Below, in pieces: positions 11,001 through 13,378 of a stretch of DNA of 13,378 nt. The notes under the pieces were generated by a model that searched no databases, was not told where the DNA came from, and saw only the letters and a program-made list of their open reading frames with translations. Every line of letters starts with the position of its first letter. Positions within the stretch are counted from its first letter, which is position 1. Position numbers and translations under genes: made by a program. Location: assembly GCA_004335635.1 (NCBI GenBank), contig QAXH01002463.1, positions 1 to 13,378 on the forward strand, given 5' to 3'. The stretch is from Chloromonas sp. AAM2 (Eukaryota > Chlorophyta > Chlorophyceae > Chlamydomonadales > Chlamydomonadaceae).

Positions 11001-11668
11001 TGTTCAGACCACGAGCCATGCAGTTCGTATGCAGGCCTACACCCTGACTTAACCATAAAACTGATGACTTGACCATAAAACTGATGATGATGTGTTGGCG
11101 TGCATGCCTAGAACCCACCCTCATGTGCCCATGTGCGTGTATGCAGGCTGCCTGCACCCAGCTTCTGCGCAGCTGCCTAGCCCGCAATGCCAAGGAGTCC
11201 GCGGTGTCCCTGGGGCCGCTGGTGGGGGGGCAGGACACGGCCAAGCTAAAGAAGCTCATCACACTGGTGAGCCGGACCCAAGCCCGCACTTGGAAAGAAC
11301 TTGGGTGGAGACATAAGTTACAATACAAGGCAGCAGGGGGCGCTGAACACGAACACCAATCTACTGGTCTGTCGACGTGCCAAGCTCTGCATGACAGCAT
11401 CAGACATGGGTGGACTGTCCATCTCATTCCCCACTTTGTGTCAAACGTGTGTGATCTACTGGGCGACCCACTGGGTGACAAGAATCTAACGTGGCTATTA
11501 TTTTGTGGGCAGCAACTCAGTTCCCAGCTGTGTGTGCATATCCTACTGTGTGTGTGTATGCTATTGTGTGTGCGTATCCTACCGTGTTTGTGTGTGTGTC
11601 TGTATGTGCAGGTGCTTGAACGGTTGGCTAAGGGCATGCGACTGACTGGCGACAACGACAGGGCCTAA
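83..11668 (+). CDS. BBS9: BBS9 (PTHB1), BBSome subunit; 5'-partial gene, 17 exons
   Basis: Joined exons: 83-181, 667-865, 1482-1656, 2806-2925, 3369-3500, 3705-3773, 4588-4720, 5366-5455, 5898-6008, 6568-6680, 7707-7850, 8668-8781, 9384-9479, 9881-9945, 10458-10572, 11147-11266, 11612-11668. They total 1952 nt and give 649 residues plus TAA with no internal stop; every junction is GT-AG and phases agree. Landmarks shared with animal BBS9, recalled from memory, are GKR..DW near the start, PVAVRV and YLGTDP, NVM.F near residue 380, RYR(L/I)QS, DHH then A(I)..RLL.RFKDK.PAPL, GWEETV, and LKK.ITL near the end. BBS9 is a known scaffold of the BBSome, with an N-terminal beta-propeller, a GAE-like beta-sandwich, a platform and C-terminal helices; the complex acts at the ciliary base and along intraflagellar trains. 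The true start and about 230 residues are outside the window. The C-terminus stops about 20 residues after the ITL motif, without the long variable tail of vertebrates. Identity is firm; exact edges of w1 and w14 are less so. Confidence 0.95.
182..666 (+). other. BBS9: BBS9 intron w1/w2
   Basis: GTGAGT...TTGTGCAG, 485 nt. Open frames here do not resemble known proteins and cross splice sites. I see no RNA gene or clear repeat beyond CATG-rich sequence. Confidence 0.8.
667..865 (+). CDS. BBS9: BBS9 exon w2 (beta-propeller)
   Basis: Acceptor TTTGTGCAG, donor GTAAGG. Residues 34-98 of the window protein (ADIVVLCEHHVYVV ... LLVATHSRSLAVYR) match the propeller blades of BBS9 (VFVLGER.. to LIGNH...IY in human). 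The exon ends with two bases (AG) of an Arg codon completed by the first base of w3. A diverged copy of its last 50 nt lies in the next intron at 1160-1209. Confidence 0.95.
945..1010 (-). repeat. Dispersed repeat, MQ..RLD peptide element, copy 1
   Basis: On the minus strand an ATG at 1010 begins MQETRLDTVLTNPEQQ. The same peptide in diverged form is encoded at 12751 (+, MQKARLDAILNSPEEQ) and 12372-12428 (-, QTRMDTVLAYPEHE). It is probably a relic of a transposable element; I do not recognise the family. Confidence 0.65.
1156..1209 (+). repeat. Exon-edge echo: copy of w2 3' end with donor site
   Basis: Positions 1160-1209 align without gaps to 816-865, the last 50 nt of exon w2, with 11 differences over the 17 codons compared (the last codon's third base is the first base of the intron), and the GTAAG donor follows in both. 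In the w2 frame the copy reads ADKLLLATHSRSSAVYR against ADNLLVATHSRSLAVYR; eight of the 11 differences are third-position. With AG at 1154-1155 as acceptor it would be a 54-nt cassette of matching phase, but no pyrimidine tract precedes that AG. Confidence 0.85.
1482..1656 (+). CDS. BBS9: BBS9 exon w3 (end of beta-propeller)
   Basis: Acceptor CCCTACAG, donor GTGCGT. Residues 100-157 include PVAVRVAAL and LLVSYLGTDP, among the best conserved BBS9 stretches (PVAVRVGCL and CSYLGTDP in human). It ends in phase 0 at Glu. A GTGGAG at 1651 is a possible but poorer donor. Confidence 0.96.
1837..1877. repeat. Diverged direct repeat, copy A
   Basis: Forty-one positions align ungapped with 2147-2187, 33 identical. 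Read on the minus strand both encode L(H/Y)VE(S/T)GT.R.G.KRT, so the similarity also shows at peptide level. It may be a fragment of a mobile-element coding region. Confidence 0.65.
2147..2187. repeat. Diverged direct repeat, copy B
   Basis: Partner of 1837-1877, 310 bp downstream in the same orientation. The minus strand reads LYVETGTPREGNKRT. Confidence 0.65.
2272..2294. repeat. Short inverted repeat
   Basis: CCAGTTT and AAACTGG form a perfect 7-bp stem around a 9-nt loop that contains GATCCC. A GATCCCAAA sequence recurs at 2612. Possible end of a small transposon remnant. Confidence 0.4.
2806..2925 (+). CDS. BBS9: BBS9 exon w4 (linker helix into GAE-like domain)
   Basis: Acceptor after a long CT tract (CTCTCTCTTTCAG), donor GTAGAT. 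Forty codons in phase 0 (residues 158-197) containing LDYEAMGREQRSLAAII, which corresponds to LNYDELDVEMKELQKII of human BBS9, a helical linker after the propeller. The end, DRLVIRAQ, starts the first strand of the next beta domain. Confidence 0.93.
2926..3368 (+). other. BBS9: BBS9 intron w4/w5
   Basis: GTAGAT...GTTCAG, 443 nt. The 5' part is GTG-rich; the 3' part is the degenerate CCATG/GTCTGC repeat listed separately. No gene seen. Confidence 0.8.
3233..3346. repeat. Degenerate CCATG / CTGTGCC minisatellite
   Basis: Irregular tandem units such as TGCCCATGCCATG and CGTCTGCTATG lie just before the w5 acceptor. The base composition resembles the 10-bp array at 7977-8516, but the units have no fixed length. 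Confidence 0.6.
3369..3500 (+). CDS. BBS9: BBS9 exon w5 (GAE-like domain)
   Basis: Acceptor TTGTGCCCGTTCAG, donor GTGGGA; 44 codons in phase 0 (residues 198-241). The ends (IPSVLDHV and LRLTGRLMLSYQ) read as beta strands fitting the region after DDLNVSVVVSP in human BBS9. The middle is a Gly/Ala/Met-rich loop (GGVAMGSGAMGR) with no vertebrate counterpart that I recognise. Confidence 0.88.
3705..3773 (+). CDS. BBS9: BBS9 exon w6 (GAE-like domain)
   Basis: Small exon of 23 codons in phase 0 (residues 242-264). Acceptor CTTCTGCATAG, donor GTGGGT. It reads DDVRVSVRVPAPVGIEQ, matching LSVYVQPPLELTCDQ of human BBS9. It is placed by frame, splice sites and its position between w5 and w7. Confidence 0.88.
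3774..4587 (+). other. BBS9: BBS9 intron w6/w7
   Basis: GTGGGT...CTGTGCAG, 814 nt. Mostly unremarkable mixed sequence. Near the 3' end (4480-4500) is a copy of the start of w7, preceded by its own CTCTGCAG. No other gene or RNA recognised. Confidence 0.75.
4480..4500 (+). repeat. Exon-edge echo: copy of w7 5' end
   Basis: These 21 nt match 4588-4608, the first 21 nt of exon w7, at 19 positions, and both follow a GCCT.TGCAG acceptor-like sequence (the copy has one extra C after the AG). In the w7 frame the copy reads DTVLLSGVG against DTVLLPSIG. Similarity continues weakly with a gap through ACGCCT. Lies 108 bp upstream of the real edge. Confidence 0.75.
4588..4720 (+). CDS. BBS9: BBS9 exon w7 (GAE-like to platform)
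   Basis: Acceptor CGCCTGTGCAG, donor GTGATG. Residues 265-308 (DTVLLPSIGS ... LTATASFTA) are alternating beta-type sequence where human BBS9 has FTFEFM...VVSYSR. It ends with one base, G, that joins GA of w8 to make Gly; the competing donor GTGAGA at 4734 would break the frame. A copy of its first bases lies upstream at 4480-4500. Confidence 0.88.
4759..5117. repeat. GATA/GACA/GGAC/GATG compound tetranucleotide array
   Basis: About 360 bp of uninterrupted four-base units: GATAGACA mixtures first, a GATG block near 4940-4960, a pure GATA block near 4970-5000, then GACA/GATA and GGAC/GATG again. Long minus-strand open frames rich in Ile-Tyr-Leu-Ser here are by-products of the repeat. Confidence 0.97.
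5120..5158. repeat. 14-bp direct repeat after the GATA array
   Basis: GAATAGATCACACC occurs at 5120-5133 and 5145-5158, 25 bp apart, directly after the tetranucleotide array. Confidence 0.8.
5366..5455 (+). CDS. BBS9: BBS9 exon w8 (platform)
   Basis: Acceptor CACTCACTCACAG, donor GTGAAG. Residues 310-338 include LEVPLPLCLFAALVPPVKNA, matching the FRLPLKLICLPGQPSKTA stretch of human BBS9. Phase 1 at both ends. Confidence 0.9.
5456..5897 (+). other. BBS9: BBS9 intron w8/w9
   Basis: GTGAAG...TGCACAG, 442 nt. Begins G-rich (GGGGAGGGGCAGGGGAGG near 5498). Contains the perfect 12-bp palindrome GAGCACGTGCTC at 5739-5750 among GTGCTC-like words. No gene seen. Confidence 0.75.
5898..6008 (+). CDS. 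BBS9: BBS9 exon w9 (platform)
   Basis: Acceptor CCCTGCACAG, donor GTCAGT. Residues 340-375 begin FKVTVSTNRPAPLLSALFQD, corresponding to HKITIDTNKSPVSLLSLFPG in human. It ends with one G that combines with GT of w10 (Gly). Confidence 0.93.
6009..6567 (+). other. BBS9: BBS9 intron w9/w10
   Basis: GTCAGT...CCCCCAG, 559 nt, including the AT-rich array at 6261-6375. No gene seen. Confidence 0.8.
6261..6375. repeat. AT-rich ATT/ATG trinucleotide array
   Basis: Runs of ATTGTG, ATGATTACT, TTATTATT and TTG units over about 115 bp; much more AT-rich than its surroundings. The Asn-rich frame on the other strand is a repeat artefact. Confidence 0.93.
6568..6680 (+). CDS. BBS9: BBS9 exon w10 (platform, NVM...RYR motif)
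   Basis: Acceptor CACCCCCCAG, donor GTGAGA. Residues 377-413 contain NVMSFQLHTGADCTILVSK, then RYRLQSDCLEAIWL, matching NVMGFHFLGGARITVLASK and RYRIQSEQFEDLWL of human BBS9. This is one of the clearest exons. Ends in phase 0. Confidence 0.97.
6726..7073. repeat. Diverged G-rich direct repeat pair
   Basis: 6726-6770 and 7025-7073 both start AACAGGCGGGG and end GGAAAG, with gapped similarity between. The GGCGA(C/G)TCGGCAAGG word near 6707 recurs near 7292, which suggests several degraded copies of one element. Confidence 0.5.
7168..7208. repeat. 17-bp direct repeat
   Basis: AGGCGGTAACCTCGGAA occurs at 7168-7184 and again at 7192-7208, a perfect match with a 24-bp period. Confidence 0.93.
7430..7700. 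repeat. Pyrimidine-rich tract with CCTAACC/TGACCC words
   Basis: Words such as CTGACC, CCTAACC and CAACTCTGACCCACT (twice, at 7568 and 7591) recur irregularly up to the w11 acceptor. It may serve as an extended polypyrimidine region. Confidence 0.6.
7707..7850 (+). CDS. BBS9: BBS9 exon w11
   Basis: Acceptor CATATGTGCAG, donor GTGGGG; 48 codons in phase 0 (residues 414-461). It opens ILWELMHRLDAYY (human ITNELILRLQEYF) and closes PLPLQDVLE (human IPLQEYFEL). Between them is a Gly/Asp/Ser-rich insert (GGGDGGSGDSEG), probably a disordered loop. Confidence 0.93.
7977..8516. repeat. Strict 10-bp minisatellite, about 54 units
   Basis: Fifty-three clear units (7987-8516) plus one degenerate unit before. 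Three main variants alternate: TGCCTCCATG, TGCTTTCTTG and TGCTTGCATG, with CGCTTGCATG as a recurring sub-variant. There is no insertion or deletion in 540 bp; every block keeps the 10-bp phase. Because 10 is not a multiple of 3, the same 10-residue peptide appears in all three frames of each strand, which explains several long overlapping open frames that are not genes. Confidence 0.98.
8532..8567 (+). repeat. Exon-edge echo: copy of w12 5' end
   Basis: Thirty of 36 positions match 8668-8703, the first 36 nt of exon w12, ungapped. In the exon frame it reads VVDLHWACSVHV against VVDHHWACRVRV. The acceptor equivalent is CATAAG instead of TTCCAG, so the splice site is weakened and shifted one base. 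It lies 136 bp upstream of the real edge. Confidence 0.85.
8668..8781 (+). CDS. BBS9: BBS9 exon w12 (DHH...RLL.RFK motif)
   Basis: Acceptor TGTTTTCCAG, donor GTATGC; 38 codons in phase 0 (residues 462-499). It begins VVDHHWACRVRV and ends ALRAIEKRLLMRFK, matching LIDHHFELRI and QFRAIQRRLLARFK in human. A copy of its first 36 nt lies 136 bp upstream. Confidence 0.97.
8782..9383 (+). other. BBS9: BBS9 intron w12/w13
   Basis: GTATGC...CCGCACAG, 602 nt. Contains two copies of a 20-bp word around TTGCGCAAGAGCTTG, at 8812 and 9031. No gene; w12 and w13 join directly in frame (RFK|DKNPAPL). Confidence 0.8.
8812..9051. repeat. 20-bp direct repeat pair (ATGGC(T)TTGCGCAAGAGCTTG)
   Basis: 8812-8832 and 9031-9050 match at 20 positions with one single-base gap. 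Downstream of the second copy, GCAGCGGGCCT also matches the middle of w12 (LEQRA), and the frame reads LRKSLMQRA against LRGALEQRA. It could be another degraded exon copy, with weaker support. Confidence 0.6.
9384..9479 (+). CDS. BBS9: BBS9 exon w13 (C-terminal helices)
   Basis: Acceptor TTGTCCGCACAG, donor GTGGGC; 32 codons in phase 0 (residues 500-531). DKNPAPLCQLDVLLEDTYAA matches DKTPAPLQHLDTLLDGTYKQ of human BBS9. Confidence 0.97.
9480..9880 (+). other. BBS9: BBS9 intron w13/w14
   Basis: GTGGGC...GGGTGCAG, 401 nt. Contains a copy of a dispersed repeat at 9799-9821 shared with 12140-12164. No gene seen. Confidence 0.78.
9799..9821. repeat. Dispersed repeat, copy 1 (CACGCAGAAAGGC)
   Basis: CACAGCAAAACACGCAGAAAGGC matches 12140-12164 at nearly all positions with a 2-nt gap. 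Weaker gapped similarity (GGGCGCA, CATGC..CAA) extends to the left in both places. Confidence 0.6.
9881..9945 (+). CDS. BBS9: BBS9 exon w14 (C-terminal helix)
   Basis: Acceptor TGATGGGTGCAG. ARLRGTAMKLAAVLQLLVLLT is a strongly hydrophobic helix matching TRLKSATHLVILLIAL. The donor is set at GTGGGT (9946): it leaves AC, which with the first C of w15 gives Thr and puts w15 in its proper frame. The neighbouring GT at 9950 would be phase 0 and would misframe w15. Confidence 0.88.
9946..10457 (+). other. BBS9: BBS9 intron w14/w15
   Basis: GTGGGT...CTGTGCAG, 512 nt. Mixed sequence with no gene, RNA or repeat that I can support. Confidence 0.78.
10458..10572 (+). CDS. BBS9: BBS9 exon w15 (GWEETV motif)
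   Basis: Acceptor TTCCTGTGCAG, donor GTGAGT. Residues 554-591 (VKYGLSPEEGSMLRAAL ... VGEVGWEETVE) match KLSADQVAILEAAF...QELGWEETVD. Ends in phase 0. A degenerate copy of its last 27 nt plus the donor occurs 135 bp downstream. Confidence 0.95.
10575..10725 (+). repeat. G-rich tract with many G runs
   Basis: Repeated runs of three to six G (GGGGGTGGG, TTGGGGGGAGGG, AGGGTGTAGGG) on the coding strand straight after the w15 donor. Such runs can act as intronic splicing enhancers or form G-quadruplexes in other organisms; neither is shown here. Confidence 0.75.
10681..10715 (+). repeat. Exon-edge echo: copy of w15 3' end with donor
   Basis: Twenty-eight of 35 positions match 10546-10580, which spans the last 27 nt of w15 and its donor. 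The copy reads EVRWEETVG against EVGWEETVE and keeps GT in the donor position (GTGGGC instead of GTGAGT). Offset 135 bp. The region is G-rich, which raises chance similarity, but the run GGGAGGAGAC is specific. Confidence 0.7.
11046..11085. repeat. 20-bp tandem duplication
   Basis: GACTTAACCATAAAACTGAT is followed directly by GACTTGACCATAAAACTGAT, one mismatch in 20. Confidence 0.95.
11147..11266 (+). CDS. BBS9: BBS9 exon w16
   Basis: Acceptor CGTGTATGCAG, donor GTGAGC; 40 codons in phase 0 (residues 592-631). AACTQLLRSCLARNAKESAV matches AAISHLLKTCLSKSSKEQAL in human, and DTAKLKKLITL matches DTSQLKKHITL. Confidence 0.97.
11267..11611 (+). other. BBS9: BBS9 intron w16/w17
   Basis: GTGAGC...TATGTGCAG, 345 nt, ending in the TG-rich tandem repeat. 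No gene seen. Confidence 0.8.
11528..11599. repeat. 18-bp TG-rich tandem repeat
   Basis: Units CTGTGTGTGCATATCCTA, CTGTGTGTGTGTATGCTA and TTGTGTGTGCGTATCCTA, then a degenerate fourth unit, run up to the w17 acceptor. Confidence 0.85.
11612..11668 (+). CDS. BBS9: BBS9 terminal exon w17, with stop
   Basis: Acceptor TGTATGTGCAG after a TG-rich tract. Eighteen residues, VLERLAKGMRLTGDNDRA, then TAA. LERLAKGMRL corresponds to CDRLSKGGRL of human BBS9, so this is the genuine C-terminal region; the long variable vertebrate tail is absent. Confidence 0.92.
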   Translation: MLERLAKGMRLTGDNDRA

Positions 11669-12139
11669 CAATGTACCCCACGCAGTCCAAGTATCACACA
11701 GAGAGACATTCCTCCCAGGCAGTCATCCATGCGTGAGAGGAAGATGCACGCATGTGATCTACCATGCATGTGCCCATGAAGGCAGATGAGCATGCGAACC
11801 CTGACGAGCAGAATTTGCAAGCAGCGAGCATTGCCCCTTCTTCAACTCCTGATGAAGTCTGACTGATTGTCACTTCACGTTGGTTTACTCTGACAAGGCA
11901 CGAGTAGGTCTAGGGGTTCTGCACACTGGAGGGTTTCCTTGCAATTACCTTGCTCGAAGGCTGTCAGAGTGCAGTGAAGCGAGGACAGGGCATGCGACTG
12001 TGCATACTTGAGGGGAGAGGGGGGGTCTCTCCCCGACGAGGTACATGCAAGCACGCATGGGCGGCCTGGCATTATGTAGGGGCGCAGAACAAGCATACGG
12101 TGCGCATGTTCATGCTGCAACGTGGAACAAGCAGATCTC

Positions 12140-12164
12140 CACAGCGCAAAGCACGCAGAAAGGC
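12140..12164. repeat. Dispersed repeat, copy 2 (CACGCAGAAAGGC)
   Basis: Partner of 9799-9821 in the same orientation, 23 of 25 positions shared allowing a 2-nt gap. Confidence 0.6.
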
Positions 12165-12371
12165 CCTCTACGTGCGTTTTAAAACAAGCTGATGGCTGTT
12201 GCCGCCTCTTTTTGTTCCTTGCTTGCCCGCGTCTTGATTGGCTACCACCGTGTCCTGTCAGTACCGCAGACATGACCCCAATACGCTCATGCAAACGCAT
12301 CAGAACTGGGACTCACACAGAATTTTCCCAGAACTGGCAAACTTCTTGCTCTTTTGTTCTTCGGTCGTCTT

Positions 12372-12428
12372 CTATCCTGGCTTTTCATGCTCAGGATATG
12401 CCAGGACGGTATCCATCCTTGTCTGGTG
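12372..12428 (-). repeat. Dispersed repeat, MQ..RLD peptide element, copy 2
   Basis: The minus strand reads QTRMDTVLAYPEHEKPG then a stop. It shares GATACCGTCCTG-like and CCTGAGCA words with copy 1. The initiator ATG of the other copies is replaced by GTGCAC, so this copy looks inactive. Confidence 0.6.
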
Positions 12429-12750
12429 CACAGCTGGCCAGCACTTCAGCGTATGGGCTCCCCTATAGCTCAGGTAACTGCCAGTTCATTTAGTACAGGA
12501 GCTTGGTAAGCACGATTCGTGCCAGCAACAGAACCGTGTCATGTCTGCAATCTTGCCCGACCCTGCATTGACTCTGTTCAACAATCTGCATGAGAGAGAG
12601 GGGGGCACACACAGAGAGGAGAGACTGTTAGAGAGAGAGACGTTGTGGCTAGCGTGCCTCAGCTTTGCCATGTGCGGTATACTCAACCCTACAGTTACGC
12701 AGGGGAGGGGAAGGGGAGGCATATGCATCGAGCACGACCACTAGCTAGCC

Positions 12751-12849
12751 ATGCAAAAGGCAAGGTTGGATGCCATCCTGAACAGCCCTGAGGAACAGAA
12801 AGTTAAACCTCGGGAAAAAAGAACTTCACCGCGGTGGTTGGACAACTGA
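12751..12849 (+). repeat. Dispersed repeat, MQ..RLD peptide element, copy 3
   Basis: A 32-codon open frame from ATG to TGA beginning MQKARLDAILNSPEEQ and ending SPRWLDN. The sequence around the ATG (GCCATGCAA) is the same as in copy 1. It could be the start of a mobile-element protein or an exon of an unrecognised gene. Confidence 0.6.
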
Positions 12850-13027
12850 CAGCTGACAGGCAGGGGCAAGGCGCATAAGGCGCCAACGCCTGAAACAAGG
12901 GACCGGAAACAAGAGCCATGATAAGAGTCTGTATGCACCTGTTGCAGTTCATCTCTTCAGCTTAAAGAAAACTTAAGATGTGATGAATGATCTGAAGTGT
13001 CGCAAAGCACGCACAACTCAAGGTGCA

Positions 13028-13067
13028 GGGCACGGACTGTGTCTGAATGTGGGGGGCACGGACTGTG
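13028..13067. repeat. 14-bp direct repeat
   Basis: GGGCACGGACTGTG at 13028-13041 and 13054-13067, perfect, 26 bp apart. Confidence 0.9.
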
Positions 13068-13295
13068 GGAGCACAACCCAACTGGGGTCAGCATGGGCTG
13101 TATAGTCACAGTCAATAGCATAGACAGTGTGAAGCCAGCTAGCAGTGGCTCCCAGGTCCTTAATTCGACCTCGCCAGCGCTTCCCCATCCTGTCTTTTGT
13201 TCCATCTCTTGTTCCCGCCTGCCGGCACCTCCTGCTGTCTTGGGCCTTCTGTTGAACTTTGTCTCCTCCCCGCACTTTGATCTGTACTTGTATGT

Positions 13296-13332
13296 TCTCC
13301 CTTTATATATATACATAAATATATATATGTAT
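13296..13332. repeat. AT-rich TATATA tract
   Basis: TTTATATATATACATAAATATATATATGTAT-type sequence close to the right edge. It is followed by TTACACCAG, which could also be read as a splice acceptor (CACCAG) on the + strand leading out of the window. Confidence 0.8.
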
Positions 13333-13378
13333 TTACACCAGGGAAGCCGTCAGAGGACACGGAACGGGATGGGCACCG

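Larger units (their letters stand above)
10573..11146 (+). other. BBS9: BBS9 intron w15/w16
   Basis: GTGAGT...TATGCAG, 574 nt. The first 150 nt are G-rich and hold the copy of the w15 end. A 20-bp tandem pair lies at 11046-11085, preceded by a possible weak copy of the w16 acceptor region at 11027. No gene seen. Confidence 0.8.
11669..13378. other. 3' UTR of BBS9 and/or intergenic; no gene recognised
   Basis: No frame here resembles a known protein, and I see no tRNA or other RNA gene. I find no TGTAA, the usual polyadenylation signal of chlamydomonadalean algae, on the + strand after the stop. Two copies of the MQ..RLD element (12372-12428 minus, 12751-12849 plus), a repeat shared with 9799, a GA-rich patch near 12590-12640 and an AT-rich TATA tract near 13300-13332 are present. 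TTACA at 13333-13337 would read TGTAA on the minus strand, as for a gene entering from the right. Confidence 0.5.

Noticed and set aside
12957..13316. Minus-strand 119-codon frame near the right edge
   Set aside because: No recognisable domain, and its composition is like that of the surrounding noncoding sequence.

Overview
This is an intron-rich nuclear eukaryotic window. It holds the 3' three-quarters of one recognisable gene on the + strand, BBS9 (PTHB1), a core subunit of the BBSome that carries membrane proteins in cilia and flagella. I assembled 17 coding exons (w1-w17, 83 to 11668). All 16 introns are GT-AG and the codon phases join without a break into 649 residues ending at TAA. The match was made by reading residues against my memory of animal BBS9, so it is a family identification and not a database result. 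About the first 230 residues of a typical BBS9 (start of the beta-propeller) lie upstream of the window.

Organism: a ciliated, intron-rich eukaryote with GC-rich exons and 200-1150 bp introns full of simple repeats. A green alga of the chlamydomonadalean kind fits best (compact GC-rich exons, CATG/TGTG-rich introns), but nothing here proves the taxon.

Layout: 1-34 is an (AC)n tract; 83-1656 holds exons w1-w3 (end of the propeller); 2806-4720 holds w4-w7 (linker and GAE-like beta-sandwich); 5366-6680 holds w8-w10 (platform region); 7707-11668 holds w11-w17 (helical C-terminus). The introns contain a 360-bp GATA/GACA/GATG array (4759-5117), an AT-rich ATT array (6261-6375), a strictly phased 10-bp minisatellite of about 54 units (7977-8516), a G-rich tract (10575-10725) and several degenerate dispersed repeats. 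From 11669 to the end (1.7 kb) is 3' UTR and/or intergenic sequence in which I recognise no gene, only dispersed-repeat copies.

The most unusual signal is a set of 'exon-edge echoes': diverged copies of the edge of a BBS9 exon lying inside the neighbouring intron. They copy the 3' ends of w2 and w15 (downstream, donor GT retained) and the 5' ends of w7 and w12 (upstream). The w2 echo keeps 14 of 17 residues and could form a phase-matched 54-nt cassette. A second signal is a three-copy dispersed element encoding a short conserved peptide that begins MQ..RLD.
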